Notes under the pieces: model-generated
The model's input: only the letters and a program-made list of their open reading frames with translations
Database searches by the model: none
Told to the model about the DNA's origin: nothing
Position numbers and translations under genes: made by a program
Assembly (NCBI GenBank): GCA_035315185.1
Contig: DATFYE010000057.1
Location: forward strand, 24,786-88,785
DNA from: JADGQN01 sp035315185
GTDB taxonomy: Bacteria; Desulfobacterota; Syntrophorhabdia; Syntrophorhabdales; WCHB1-27
Length of the DNA: 64,000 nucleotides
Reading direction: 5' to 3'
Part shown: positions 42,732 to 52,548 of the stretch, piece by piece
Numbering within the stretch: position 1 is the stretch's first letter
Layout of the letters: every line of letters starts with the position of its first letter

Positions 42732-43592
42732 ATGACTACGCTACCGCTTATAAAAATAGTGACTCCATCATTCAACCAGGCCCAGTTTCTAGAGGAAACG
42801 ATCCAGTCGGTGATGCGTCAGGATTATCCTCGCATAGAACATATTGTCATAGACGGCGGATCCATAGACGGCAGCGTTGACATAATAAAGAAATATGAAA
42901 ACCACATAGCATACTGGGTCAGCGAGCGTGATGCGGGCCAGTCCAGTGCTATCAACAAAGGTTTTCTTAAAGCCACAGGGGACATTTTTGGGTGGCTTAA
43001 TTCCGATGATCTGCTTGCACCTTCAGCAACAAAAATTGCCTCCTATTACTTAATGAGATATCCGGATATTGGTGTTGTGTATGGAGATAGACTCTATATC
43101 GATGCGAAAGGAAATGTCACCGGGATTAATCAGTGTCCGTCATACAAGCAGGGTATGTTCAAGAAGAATTTTACGTTGCCGCAGGAAACAGTGTTTTTTA
43201 GAAAAGAGGTTTTTGAGAAGGTCGGCGGGCTAGATGAGTCTTTGCATTTTGCCATGGATTTTGACCTCTGGTGTAAGCTGAGCAAGGTTACACGTATGCG
43301 ACATATTCCACTGTTCATAGGTTATTTCAGGGCGCACGAAACTGCAAAATCGGTCGTGGTGCATCGGACTGAGGAAAATGGCTCAGCTAAATATCTCGAA
43401 GAGCATGGAAGAGTCTACAAGAGACACTTTGGGACTCCGCCGCCTTCGCCTATGAAGATGAAATGGTATCGGATGCTCCGTCGACTCAACCTACTGATTG
43501 AGCAAAGGAGCGATGGCTATCGCGAAGAAGTTCTTAATATAAGGTCTGTGATTTCTGAGCATCAGGAAAATATTCATACATCGACCAAATGA
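42732..43592 (+). CDS. Glycosyltransferase family 2
   Basis: This 286-residue GT-A enzyme has the family start IKIVTPSFNQAQFLEETIQS, the nucleotide-binding acid VIDGGSIDGSVDIIK, DAGQSSAINKGF and the metal-binding motif NSDD in FGWLNSDDLLAP. It also carries ETVFFRKEVFEKVGG and AMDFDLWCKL, typical of GT2 enzymes that act on repeat-unit sugars. ATG 42732 directly follows the methyltransferase stop. Acceptor and donor sugars are unknown. Confidence 0.92.
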   Translation: MTTLPLIKIVTPSFNQAQFLEETIQSVMRQDYPRIEHIVIDGGSIDGSVDIIKKYENHIAYWVSERDAGQSSAINKGFLKATGDIFGWLNSDDLLAPSATKIASYYLMRYPDIGVVYGDRLYIDAKGNVTGINQCPSYKQGMFKKNFTLPQETVFFRKEVFEKVGGLDESLHFAMDFDLWCKLSKVTRMRHIPLFIGYFRAHETAKSVVVHRTEENGSAKYLEEHGRVYKRHFGTPPPSPMKMKWYRMLRRLNLLIEQRSDGYREEVLNIRSVISEHQENIHTSTK

Positions 43593-43710
43593 CCCCCATG
43601 CCTGATGCTAAAACGCCTCATGTAAGTTCCATGCGCTGAAGCACACGAACCCCACCTTATCAGCACCCCAAAGACAAATACGAAGACCCCCTTAACGAGG
43701 ATGTGACCAT

Positions 43711-44892
43711 TTGAGAGTGGTCTGGATAAATCCCAGCTTCCTTCATTACCGCGTCCCCGTATATACAACATTGGATGAGATGCTAGGGAATAATCTTACG
43801 GTAATCTTCTCAGCCAAACGTACACCTGCTGATGTTAAATACAGGATAACGCAGGCCCTTGGAGAGAGAGCTATTGCCTTAGAGGGAGAAAAGGTATCAA
43901 CATTAGGCACAAATCAACAAGACTTCGCCAACGTCGGCTTCCGCATTCCTTTTCAGCCTGGCCTATTTCGGGCAATTTCTGGTGCGAGGCCTGACGTTAT
44001 CATTGCGGAAGGGTTTTTTCAATGGACGCCAGCGGCACTATGGGCAAGGATAAGAAAAGGTGTTCCTTTAGTTGTGGCATATGAGCGTACTATGCATACG
44101 GAAAGGAATGCCGGCAGGATAAGAAACTTCTATAGGAAGATGGTTACAAAGTATGTTGATGCGATCTGCTGTAATGGAAGCCTTTCAAAGGAATACTGCA
44201 CAGAAGTGCTTCGGTTCCCCGGGGAACGTGTCATCACAGGTGCCATGGCTGCTGATACTGATACCATCTCTCAGGACTTAAAGCATATAACTGAAAAAGA
44301 CTTAACGACTATAGAGAAAACACTCAATCTTGTCCGCCCCATTTTCCTCTATGTTGGCAGGCTCATACGCATTAAGGGTCTGCGAGAACTGCTTTCCGGT
44401 TGGAAAAAATATAATGAGATTTCGTCCGCTGTTGGCTCGCTACTGCTCGTCGGAGACGGACCGGAACGTGGTGAGCTCGAGAGGCTAGTTCAGGACCAGG
44501 GCCTCGTAAATGTGGCCTTCGCGGGAAAGGTTGAATATAGCAAGATTGTTCCCTACTATGGCGTCAGCGATGTACTCGTCATGCCGACATTGGAAGACAA
44601 TTGGAGTCTTGTGGTTCCGGAGGCGATGGCATGCGGCAAGCCGATCTTATGCTCAAAGTATAATGGCTGTTGGCCTGAGCTTGTCCGCGATGGGGTAAAC
44701 GGATATGTTTTTGATCCTCACGATGCGGATAACCTTGCCGTGTTGTTGAAGAAATGCAGTGAAGGTCGGGCGCAGCTCCCGGAGATGGGCAGGGCATCCT
44801 ACGAAATTGGTCAGAACTATAGTCCTCTGAAAGCCGCGGAAGCCGCATTGCAAGCGTGCGTCATTGCCGCGCGTTGCCGTCATTTACACTAA
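43711..44892 (+). CDS. Glycosyltransferase family 4
   Basis: This 393-residue GT-B enzyme starts at TTG 43711 (GAGGATG upstream). The N-terminal domain begins MRVVWINPSFLHYRVP; the C-terminal domain has FLYVGRLIRIKGLRELL, LLLVGDGPERGELERLV and the retaining-enzyme motif E-x7-E in EDNWSLVVPEAMACGKPI. It should transfer a sugar in assembly of the polysaccharide repeat unit. A 118-bp gap separates it from the GT2 gene; the next gene follows after 12 bp. Confidence 0.9.
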   Translation: MRVVWINPSFLHYRVPVYTTLDEMLGNNLTVIFSAKRTPADVKYRITQALGERAIALEGEKVSTLGTNQQDFANVGFRIPFQPGLFRAISGARPDVIIAEGFFQWTPAALWARIRKGVPLVVAYERTMHTERNAGRIRNFYRKMVTKYVDAICCNGSLSKEYCTEVLRFPGERVITGAMAADTDTISQDLKHITEKDLTTIEKTLNLVRPIFLYVGRLIRIKGLRELLSGWKKYNEISSAVGSLLLVGDGPERGELERLVQDQGLVNVAFAGKVEYSKIVPYYGVSDVLVMPTLEDNWSLVVPEAMACGKPILCSKYNGCWPELVRDGVNGYVFDPHDADNLAVLLKKCSEGRAQLPEMGRASYEIGQNYSPLKAAEAALQACVIAARCRHLH

Positions 44893-44904
44893 CATATCGG
44901 GAAT

Positions 44905-46089
44905 GTGGTAGTGAAGATACTGCTGATTCATAATGAATATGGAGCACCTAGCGGGGAAGAAATTGAGTTTTATGGTATGGCAGATGTTTTGCGTGACCAT
45001 GGTCACATTATTAGAACCTACACGCGAAGTAGCGCTGATATAAAGAGAATGAAGCTTGGGAGCGTACGTGCCTTCTTCGCAGGGATTTACAACCCTTTTT
45101 CAGCCAAATACGTGAACAGGTTAGTTCGTTCCTTTAATCCTGATGTAGCTGTTATACAAAATTTGTTTCCCTTCATTTCACCATCTATCCTCCCTGTTTT
45201 AAAAAACGCTAATGTCCCTGTTCTAATGAGGGTTGCCAACTACCGGTTGATGTGTCCGAATGGTCTTCATCTGCATCATGGAAAAGTATGCGAACGATGC
45301 AAAAACGGACGGGAATATTGGTGTTTCTTATTGAACTGTGAAAGAAATATTTTTAAAAGCGCGGGTTATGCCCTGCGCAGTTATACTTCAAGATCCCGCG
45401 GATCGTTTAAGAAAAATGTATCAGCATATTCTTGCGCATCGCAGTTTTTATATGACCGGCTGGTCGAAGCTGGCTTTGAGCCTCGTAAAATCCATATTAT
45501 TCCAAATCTCATGCCCACCAAGCAATCACTGCCTGAGAGTAATGCATTATCCGATGCTCCGGATGGATATGTTGGATATGTCGGGCGCATTAGTAAAGAA
45601 AAGGGTATAAGAGTGCTTATTGACGCAGCCATAGCGTGCCCTGATATACCTTTTCTTATTGCAGGAAAGATGAACCCGTCATTTCGCCTGCCAAACCCGT
45701 TACCTCAAAATGTAAAACTGGTAGGATTTCTGGAAGGTGATGAACTTCATTATTTCTACCGACGTGCGCGGCTATTAGTTAGCACGAGCATATGTTTTGA
45801 AACATTCGGTATCTCCGTAGCAGAAGCAATGCTTCATGGAAAACCCGTAATAGTTTCACGCATTGGCGTTTTCCCAGAATTTGTACAGGATGGCGTAAAC
45901 GGTCTGGTGTCGGAGCCGGGTAACGCTGAAGACCTTTCGCAAAAGATACGCTATCTCTGGAAGCGCCCTGACATATGTGGCCAGATAGGGGAAGCAGGTA
46001 GAGAAAAAGTTTTGAAGGAGTATTCACCGGACCTCTATTATGAAAGACTGATGACAGTTATCGAGAAAGTCACTGGAATGGGGGATTAA
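44905..46089 (+). CDS. Glycosyltransferase family 4
   Basis: This 394-residue GT-B enzyme starts at GTG 44905 or GTG 44911. It carries ILLIHNEYGAPSGEE, VAVIQNLFPFISPSILP, a Cys-rich patch (CERCKNGREYWC) seen in some GT4 members, VGYVGRISKEKGIRVLID and the E-x7-E motif in ETFGISVAEAMLHGKPVI. It is probably co-transcribed with the preceding gene. Sugar specificity cannot be read from the sequence. Confidence 0.9.
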   Translation: MVVKILLIHNEYGAPSGEEIEFYGMADVLRDHGHIIRTYTRSSADIKRMKLGSVRAFFAGIYNPFSAKYVNRLVRSFNPDVAVIQNLFPFISPSILPVLKNANVPVLMRVANYRLMCPNGLHLHHGKVCERCKNGREYWCFLLNCERNIFKSAGYALRSYTSRSRGSFKKNVSAYSCASQFLYDRLVEAGFEPRKIHIIPNLMPTKQSLPESNALSDAPDGYVGYVGRISKEKGIRVLIDAAIACPDIPFLIAGKMNPSFRLPNPLPQNVKLVGFLEGDELHYFYRRARLLVSTSICFETFGISVAEAMLHGKPVIVSRIGVFPEFVQDGVNGLVSEPGNAEDLSQKIRYLWKRPDICGQIGEAGREKVLKEYSPDLYYERLMTVIEKVTGMGD

Positions 46090-46144
46090 TCGTCATATAA
46101 ATTTAAACAACCTATATTGACGAAACACCGCTATAACTTCTCTG

Positions 46145-47443
46145 ATGACTAGAATGCCTGAAAAAGACCGGACTAAAAGACGCCTGAAAGTCATTATAGT
46201 GGCAGCAGCAGCTCATCCCGAAAAAGGGTCAGAACCGGGTCTCGGTTGGGGGTGGATTGAGGCGCTCTCAAAACATCATGACCTATGGGTGATTGCGGGT
46301 GAGCGGGAGGGCAATCGCGAAGCTATTGAGAGGCGTTTCATTGAATTTCCTGATCTCCGTGAGCGAGTACAGATCTATTTCATCCCCAGACCCGACGGTC
46401 CCCGTATTGAAGAGATTGTCCCGCTTCTCTACTACCGTACTTATCGGAAATGGCATCAGAAGGCGTTTGCACTTGCCACTGAACTCCACAAAGAGATCGG
46501 GTTTGACCTGGCGCATCAGTTGAATATGACAGGCTATAGGGAACCAGGGTATCTCTGGAGGCTAGACCTTCCCTTTGTATGGGGCCCTGTGGGAGGGACG
46601 GCAAATGTACCCCTGCGGTTTGCTTCGATTCTTGGTATGCAGCAATTTCTCTATCATGCGGCAAAAATCACGGTCAACGAATTACAATTAAGGTTTCACG
46701 GAAGAGTTAGACAAGCAATTAGCCGATGTGACGGCTTTGTGACGTCAACAACAGATGGTCATGATAAATTCTTAAGAATTTTGGGGAAAGACAGCATTAT
46801 GATGAATGATAACGGGCCACCGTTCACTCGGCCCGCATTTCAGCCAAGAAATGTCAATCAGTCCAAGGTTCCGCTGAGACTTGCTTGGAGTGGACTCCAC
46901 ATTTCGAGAAAAGCTCTGCCAATTGTCCTAAAAGCCCTCGCGTTGCTACCGAGTACCATTGAGTGGCACATAGATATCTTGGGGCATGGGGCAATGACGG
47001 CGAAGTGGAAGAGAATGGCGTGTAATCTCAGAATAGGTGAGCGCTGTTCTTGGCACGGATGGGTAGATAAGAACAAGGCGATTGATATTGTGTCTAGTGC
47101 GGATCTCTTTCTTTTTTCCAGTTTGCATGAGAGCACGCCAGCCGTCATTTTTGAAGCATTATCACAGGGTGTTCCTGTTATCTGCATTAATCATTGTGGG
47201 CAAGGCGATGTTATTACGGAAGAATGCGGCATAAAGATTCCTGTAACGTCATGCCGGCAAGTTATAAAGGATTTCGCACAAGCCATCCACCATCTTGCGA
47301 CTAATCCTGAGGAACGAAATAGGCTCGGTGAGGGTGCGCTGAAGCGTATTGGAGAATTCAGTTGGGAGCGCAAGGCCGAGGCGATGGTGGAGGTATATGA
47401 GACTGCAACCCATCACTGGAATAACAAAAGTGCACGCGGATAA
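46145..47443 (+). CDS. Glycosyltransferase family 4
   Basis: This 432-residue GT-B enzyme carries KGSEPGLGWGWIEALSKHH near the N-terminus, AHQLNMTGYREPGYLW and PFVWGPVGGTANVP, then LAWSGLHISRKALPIVLKAL, HIDILGHGAMTAKWKR and the E-x7-E motif in HESTPAVIFEALSQGVPVI. These are features of a GT4 subgroup common in exopolysaccharide clusters of Gram-negative bacteria. The start ATG 46145 has no strong Shine-Dalgarno. Confidence 0.88.
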   Translation: MTRMPEKDRTKRRLKVIIVAAAAHPEKGSEPGLGWGWIEALSKHHDLWVIAGEREGNREAIERRFIEFPDLRERVQIYFIPRPDGPRIEEIVPLLYYRTYRKWHQKAFALATELHKEIGFDLAHQLNMTGYREPGYLWRLDLPFVWGPVGGTANVPLRFASILGMQQFLYHAAKITVNELQLRFHGRVRQAISRCDGFVTSTTDGHDKFLRILGKDSIMMNDNGPPFTRPAFQPRNVNQSKVPLRLAWSGLHISRKALPIVLKALALLPSTIEWHIDILGHGAMTAKWKRMACNLRIGERCSWHGWVDKNKAIDIVSSADLFLFSSLHESTPAVIFEALSQGVPVICINHCGQGDVITEECGIKIPVTSCRQVIKDFAQAIHHLATNPEERNRLGEGALKRIGEFSWERKAEAMVEVYETATHHWNNKSARG

Positions 47444-47488
47444 TACAAAGGCAGCTATAAAAAGCCATTTGTCGTAAGAGACGCGTAA

Positions 47489-48661
47489 ATGTTAAAGACC
47501 GTATTCCTGACAGCCTCAAGAGGTGATGAAGGCAAAAATTTTGAGCATATAATGCGGATCATTTTCCTGAGCAGATATTCTGACCTGACGATGTTGGTCA
47601 CCTCAAGGGCAGATTTCGAGCGGTACCTCAGCGATGGGGCTAGGACAGTCCGGTCTCCATTCCCCGGGAAACTTGGCCTGATTGTTTTCTCGTTTCATTG
47701 GCTTCTTAAAAATCGAAAGAATCTAGATAATGTCATCCTGGTTTCAGAACCATCTATTCTGGGCGTCACTGGATTGCTTGGAAAGCTCGTTGCCAATATC
47801 AAGTGGGTGGTGGACGTTTGGGATATTCCGATAAGGCACCAAAAATATGTGATCAATAGACACAGGTTTACTGAGTTAAGAGTCACGCTCACGCGCTATC
47901 TCATGAGGCTTGCGTATAAAAAGGCGGACCTTTTCATTGTGGGTATCAGGCCTGATTTTCAATTCAGATATTACCAAGTTCCTGAGAGTAAAACCCTGAC
48001 GTGGCAGACCACGATCTGGATTCCTGATCAGAGAAAAGATAATTTGGTGGAAGAAGACGGCTACTTCAACATCCTGTGCATGAGAAGTCTGCATACCCCC
48101 GCATGCGGTCTGGATATTCTCTTAAAAGCATTTTTAAATGTGAGAAAACAGATAGACAATACACGCCTCTGGGTTATTGGGAGAATTCGGGAGGACGTGG
48201 AACACACAATCAAGGGTTTCAGAGACCTTGAAGGGGTTGAGTTCCGCGGGTTCCTCGAACACAGAGAAGTAATGCAATTGATCAGGCAGGCCCACCTCTG
48301 TGTGATCCCCTGGTATGATGATGTAGATTTAGCCCAGGCCTATCCTACCAAAGTCATGGAGTATATGACGGAAGGAAAAGTTGTTCTTGCCGCCAGAATT
48401 GCGGCAATCTCGGACATGATCAGGGACGGAGAGGATGGCTTGCTGCATAGGCCCGGAGACCCGGATGACCTTGCGGACAAGATCGTGGCTCTTTACAAGG
48501 ATGGGGCTTTGCGCGAGCGGTTGGCCGACAACGCGCGCAGATATCACCCGCGATTCGATACGATATGCAAGCATGAGGAGATTTTCAGGGTGCTTAAAAG
48601 CCTGGTGAACGACAGGTCTCCAGTTGATGTCAATACAATCGACAAACAATGGTTATCGTAA
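47489..48661 (+). CDS. Glycosyltransferase family 4-like protein
   Basis: This 390-residue protein is of GT-B type. N-terminal MLKTVFLTASRGDEGKNFEH, central VVDVWDIPIRHQKYV and KADLFIVGIRPDFQFRYY, and C-terminal LCMRSLHTPACGLDILLKAF, LWVIGRIREDVEH and QAYPTKVMEYMTEGKVVLA are visible. The usual Glu of the E-x7-E motif is partly replaced (the first position is Ala/Gln in AQAYPTKVMEYM), as in other GT4-like members. It ends the AT-rich run. Confidence 0.82.
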   Translation: MLKTVFLTASRGDEGKNFEHIMRIIFLSRYSDLTMLVTSRADFERYLSDGARTVRSPFPGKLGLIVFSFHWLLKNRKNLDNVILVSEPSILGVTGLLGKLVANIKWVVDVWDIPIRHQKYVINRHRFTELRVTLTRYLMRLAYKKADLFIVGIRPDFQFRYYQVPESKTLTWQTTIWIPDQRKDNLVEEDGYFNILCMRSLHTPACGLDILLKAFLNVRKQIDNTRLWVIGRIREDVEHTIKGFRDLEGVEFRGFLEHREVMQLIRQAHLCVIPWYDDVDLAQAYPTKVMEYMTEGKVVLAARIAAISDMIRDGEDGLLHRPGDPDDLADKIVALYKDGALRERLADNARRYHPRFDTICKHEEIFRVLKSLVNDRSPVDVNTIDKQWLS

Positions 48662-48723
48662 ATGGAAAATCCGCTTAATACTGTATCCGAGAGAATTCTC
48701 CAGCCATTAGAGGATCACCAGGC

Positions 48724-49959
48724 TTGAACCATTCCAAAGTTAAAGGCGGCAGTCTCTTGATTGCCCGTCTTTTATTATTCTGTCTTTTTATTATTATCTT
48801 CCGTCATACAGTGTTGTCCCGGGGGCGCTCTATAGCGAATTTGGACGTGGTCGATGCGTCAGCCGCTGTGGACATTGCAGCAGTTGGCCTTGCTGCATGC
48901 ATCGTGACCTTGAGTGGTCTTTTTGGGCGACTGCCCATATGGTCTTCTATCGTTAGGACTTCCGCTATATGGTTGGTCCTGTATTACGCATTCTGTGGCG
49001 TCAGTTCCTTGTGGTCAACAATCCCAGTCTACTCCCTCTATCGCTCCATTGAATACCTCATCCTCTTCTTTGCTACAGTCGGTGCGGTAGTTCAGTATAA
49101 GGACTTTACCGCTGCGGAAGGCGCCTTCTGCCGAATAGCGATGGCGACGATCCTTCTGGACATGTGCGTTACTATACGTTATTACGGATTTTCTCTATCC
49201 CCCGGCGTATGGCACAACACCACGTATTCCGTCTCCTCGGGGATGTTGTTTTGTTATTGTTTAGGAGAATATCTGGCCATGACCAAGGCGAAACGGGCCG
49301 AGGCCAAATCAAGATCAAGGCGGCTACTGGGATTCGGCATCTTTTCCTTTTGCACCCTGGCTCTCGGTGCAAGTTCGGGAAGCAATATCGCGGTGGCGGT
49401 GGGGTGCCTGCTAATCTTCCTGGCACTCCGGCGCTTCGTGTTACTCTATGTCGGGCTCTCTGTGGGCCTGATACTTTTCCTCTGGGGTGTGGGCGGCCAC
49501 ACCATTCTGCACGTGCTCTTTCCAGGAAAGTCGATGTCCAACATTGAGACCGGGACCGGCCGAATTTTTCTCTGGCAATTTCTATTTAGCAGGTTTCTGG
49601 AGAGACCTGTTGTGGGCTATGGCTTCGGCCTGGTCGGAAGGGTAAGCCGGGGGATGGCGACCCATGCCCACAACTCGTTCTTCGCCGTGATCATCGGCAC
49701 GGGATCGGTAGGGCTCTTCTTATTTGGCATGTTTACGGCGCATCTGTGGTGGACTGCCATAAGCAAGGTCTGGCGCCGAGGATTAGGGACCGTAGGGTTC
49801 GCCGGCGCCATGGCATCCGCCTTCGTAAATAGCATGTCCCTACCGGTGATGGCAGATCGCTGGAGCACCTACAGTATTGTATTTGTCTCGCTTCTGGGTC
49901 TTTTTATCCTGCACATGAGGGACACTGGGAACACGACTCGCGTTTTATCCGCAAGATGA
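48724..49959 (+). CDS. O-antigen ligase/polymerase-like membrane protein
   Basis: This 411-residue protein has about 10-12 membrane helices and a large periplasmic loop. The pattern TGRIFLWQFLFSRFLERPVV, GYGFGLVG and HAHNSFFAVIIGTGSVGL matches the Wzy_C/O-antigen ligase family (conserved Arg, Glu-Arg-Pro and His-Asn-Ser). It probably polymerises the polysaccharide repeat units (Wzy) in this locus. Start TTG 48724. It lies 35 bp before the WecG/TagA gene. Confidence 0.85.
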   Translation: MNHSKVKGGSLLIARLLLFCLFIIIFRHTVLSRGRSIANLDVVDASAAVDIAAVGLAACIVTLSGLFGRLPIWSSIVRTSAIWLVLYYAFCGVSSLWSTIPVYSLYRSIEYLILFFATVGAVVQYKDFTAAEGAFCRIAMATILLDMCVTIRYYGFSLSPGVWHNTTYSVSSGMLFCYCLGEYLAMTKAKRAEAKSRSRRLLGFGIFSFCTLALGASSGSNIAVAVGCLLIFLALRRFVLLYVGLSVGLILFLWGVGGHTILHVLFPGKSMSNIETGTGRIFLWQFLFSRFLERPVVGYGFGLVGRVSRGMATHAHNSFFAVIIGTGSVGLFLFGMFTAHLWWTAISKVWRRGLGTVGFAGAMASAFVNSMSLPVMADRWSTYSIVFVSLLGLFILHMRDTGNTTRVLSAR

Positions 49960-49994
49960 TGAATACAAAATGTTGTTAGAGTGGAGGTGGCTGA

Positions 49995-50765
49995 ATGGTT
50001 AAGCTCCTTGATTTTTCGATAAGCAACTTGACTCTCGATCAGACGGTCGACACCGCATCGAATTTTCTGTCCGGAAGCCGGGCTAGATATTTGGCCTGCA
50101 TCAATCCGCATTCGCTCGTAGTGTCGGAGGGTGATAGCGAGTTCAAAGAAGCCCTGAGAACGGCTGACATCCTCATTCCGGACGGATTTGGCATAGTACT
50201 GGCGTCAAGGATTTTGGGGCTGCCGATCCGCCACCGCGTGTCAGGACCTGACTTCTTTCTGGATTTCACAAAACACGCAAATTCTCTGGGGCCACTCAAG
50301 TACTTTCTTCTTGGGTCTTCAGAACGCGTGATCGAAAAGATGGTGAAACGGCTGAAGCAAGAAGCTCCAAACATCGATGTTTGTGGGGTGCTGTCGCCTC
50401 CCTACAAGGAACAGTTCACTGAGAGCGAGAATGAGTATATGGTGCATGTCATCAACGCCTGTCGTCCGGATGTCTTGTGGGTGGGGTTGAGCGCACCCAA
50501 ACAAGAGAAATGGATTTTTCAGATCCGGGAGAAGGTGGACGTGCCGTTCGTCGCTGCTATTGGAGCGGGCTTTGATTTTTACGCCGGCACCAAGAAGAGA
50601 TCTTCTTTCTTCTGGCAAAGAGCGGGGCTGGAGTGGCTGCCGCGTTTTCTTCGTGAGCCCAGAAGGCTATGGAGCCGGAATCTAAAGTCGACCCCCATAT
50701 TCCTCTCATGGGTAGCAAGAGAAAAACTCCGGCAAATCAGGGGAAAAGACAATATTGAACATTGA
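49995..50765 (+). CDS. WecG/TagA/CpsF-family glycosyltransferase
   Basis: This 256-residue GT26-family enzyme is peripheral on the inner membrane. It carries YLACINPHSLVVSEGD, ADILIPDGFGIVLASRILG with the catalytic-type Asp of PDG, the pocket segment RVSGPDFFLDF, LLGSSERVIEKMVKRL, VLWVGLSAPKQEKWI, AIGAGFDFYAGTKKR and EWLPRFLREPRRLWSRNL. Members add N-acetylmannosamine-type sugars to undecaprenyl-PP-GlcNAc. That fits the WecA/MraY-like transferase at 53193 as first step. Confidence 0.93.
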   Translation: MVKLLDFSISNLTLDQTVDTASNFLSGSRARYLACINPHSLVVSEGDSEFKEALRTADILIPDGFGIVLASRILGLPIRHRVSGPDFFLDFTKHANSLGPLKYFLLGSSERVIEKMVKRLKQEAPNIDVCGVLSPPYKEQFTESENEYMVHVINACRPDVLWVGLSAPKQEKWIFQIREKVDVPFVAAIGAGFDFYAGTKKRSSFFWQRAGLEWLPRFLREPRRLWSRNLKSTPIFLSWVAREKLRQIRGKDNIEH

Positions 50766-50878
50766 ACAAAGAAGGAAGAGGCGAGGCTTCGGTGCTCCCC
50801 TACTCGGACGGCAAAGCATCTGAGAGAATCTGGGACATCCTGACCAGTCACATGGGGTAGCCAGGGCGCGGAGGTAAC

Positions 50879-52513
50879 ATGGCAGGAACATACGATAGAG
50901 GTATGGCAGGTCTAAAAGACGTGGCGGGTAGCCTATCGAGGATAGGCCTCACGACATGGCTCATGCTCATGGCATACACCCTCCTGATTATAGGAATCTA
51001 CAGTTCCTCCCTGAAATGGCTCGTATACAACGACTGGGTCATGGAAGACCACAATCACTGCTACCTTATCCCGTTCATCCTTGTTTATCTGATTTGGGAA
51101 AAGAGGCAGATGTTGGCCTCGTCCAGCGCCGCGCCCTCCCGGGTTGGGCTTGTACCTCTTGGCATTGGCCTCCTTCTTTTCTGGCTCGGCGAGCTCGGTG
51201 GCGAGTATTACACGCTGTACATCTCTCTGTGGCTGACAGTGATCGGACTCATCTGGCTTCACTGGGGTTGGGAAAAGATGAAGGTGATCGCTTTTCCTGT
51301 TATCTTTGCGCTTACGATGTTCCCCTTTCCCAGCGTCATAAACAACCCTCTTGGGTTGAGGCTTAAGCTCATCTCCTCCCAGCTCGGCACTGACATACTC
51401 CACGCCTGTGGCATGAGCGCTTACCGGGAAGGGAACATCATAGACCTGGGCTTCACGCAGTTGCAGGTGGTCGACGCGTGCAGCGGGCTCCGCTACATCA
51501 TGCCCCTGCTCGTGCTGAGTCTGCTTCTTGCATACTGGCTCAAGGCGCGGTGGTGGAAGAGGGTCATCGTCGTGCTGTCATCTATTCCGCTCGCCATCGT
51601 CGTGAACGGGCTCAGAATTGCCATCACGGGTATTCTTTACAAGGCGTGGGGCGCGGAAGTGGCAGAGGGCTTTTTTCACGGCTTCTCGAGCTGGCTGATC
51701 TTCCTCGCAATGATACCGTTTCTGTTGGGGGAGATATGGGTACTTGGCAAGCTGCCGCCAAAGGAAGAGCGAGGGACGAGGGACGAAGCTGCTGACGCGG
51801 CAATGGGTGATTCGGCCGCGACAGATAAGCGGGTAGAATCAATTGAGCAAACTAGTCTAATCAAACAGCTCTTTCAACCTGTCTTCATTGTGGCAATTGT
51901 TCTGCTGGGGTCAACGCTCGTGCTGTCCCACGTTATTGATTTTCGGGAGAAAGTGCCGCTCAGCAAACCTTTTGGCTCATTTCCATTGCAAATAGGGGAA
52001 TGGACCGGCCGGCGGCAAAGCATGGACCCGGAGTCCATGGCCGTACTGACGTTCAGTGATTACACCATGGTCAATTACAAGAACTCTCAGGGCAGGGACA
52101 TGAGTTTCTATGTCGCCTATTATCAGAGCCAGCGGGGGGGGGAGTCCATTCATTCACCGGAAACGTGTCTCCCTGGAAGCGGTTGGGAATTCAGGGAGGC
52201 TGGGGCGACTGCCATCTCCATACCGAATACTAATGCTGGTTCAATTAAGGTAAATCGCGCATTCATGGAAAACGTGGGACAGCATGAGCTTGCCTATTAC
52301 TGGTTCCCCATGCGCGGCCGCATTCTTACCAGCCTGTATCAGCTCAAGATCTATAACTTCTGGGATGCGCTCACCAAACGGAGGACGGATGGAGCGCTCG
52401 TGCGGCTCATCACGCCGGTCTACCCGTCTGAATCTCTCCAGGACGCAGAAGCCCGGCTGCAGGAGTTCACGAGGGACATAGTACCGGTGCTGAAGGAGTA
52501 TATACCGGAGTGA
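50879..52513 (+). CDS. xrtD: Exosortase D fused to EpsI domain (VPLPA-CTERM type)
   Basis: This 544-residue protein has an N-terminal exosortase (about 25-295, eight or so membrane helices) with the Cys/Arg/His set: Cys201 in VVDACSGLRYI, Arg246 in VVNGLRIAITG and His267 in GFFHGFSSW. After a linker and another membrane helix, an EpsI (DUF3485) domain follows (about 350-540: FGSFPLQIGEWTG, FYVAYYQSQRGGESIHSPE and the conserved Cys-Leu-Pro in TCLPGSGWEF). Exosortase D is characterised by this fusion and by VPLPA-type substrates. Three such tails (VPIPA) are encoded at 26-29.7 kb. Location beside polysaccharide genes is typical. It should cleave CTERM signals at the inner membrane and pass the proteins to the surface. 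Confidence 0.93.
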   Translation: MAGTYDRGMAGLKDVAGSLSRIGLTTWLMLMAYTLLIIGIYSSSLKWLVYNDWVMEDHNHCYLIPFILVYLIWEKRQMLASSSAAPSRVGLVPLGIGLLLFWLGELGGEYYTLYISLWLTVIGLIWLHWGWEKMKVIAFPVIFALTMFPFPSVINNPLGLRLKLISSQLGTDILHACGMSAYREGNIIDLGFTQLQVVDACSGLRYIMPLLVLSLLLAYWLKARWWKRVIVVLSSIPLAIVVNGLRIAITGILYKAWGAEVAEGFFHGFSSWLIFLAMIPFLLGEIWVLGKLPPKEERGTRDEAADAAMGDSAATDKRVESIEQTSLIKQLFQPVFIVAIVLLGSTLVLSHVIDFREKVPLSKPFGSFPLQIGEWTGRRQSMDPESMAVLTFSDYTMVNYKNSQGRDMSFYVAYYQSQRGGESIHSPETCLPGSGWEFREAGATAISIPNTNAGSIKVNRAFMENVGQHELAYYWFPMRGRILTSLYQLKIYNFWDALTKRRTDGALVRLITPVYPSESLQDAEARLQEFTRDIVPVLKEYIPE

Positions 52514-52548
52514 CGGCAGAAGACCGAGGGACGATTGTCCCTTCGGGA

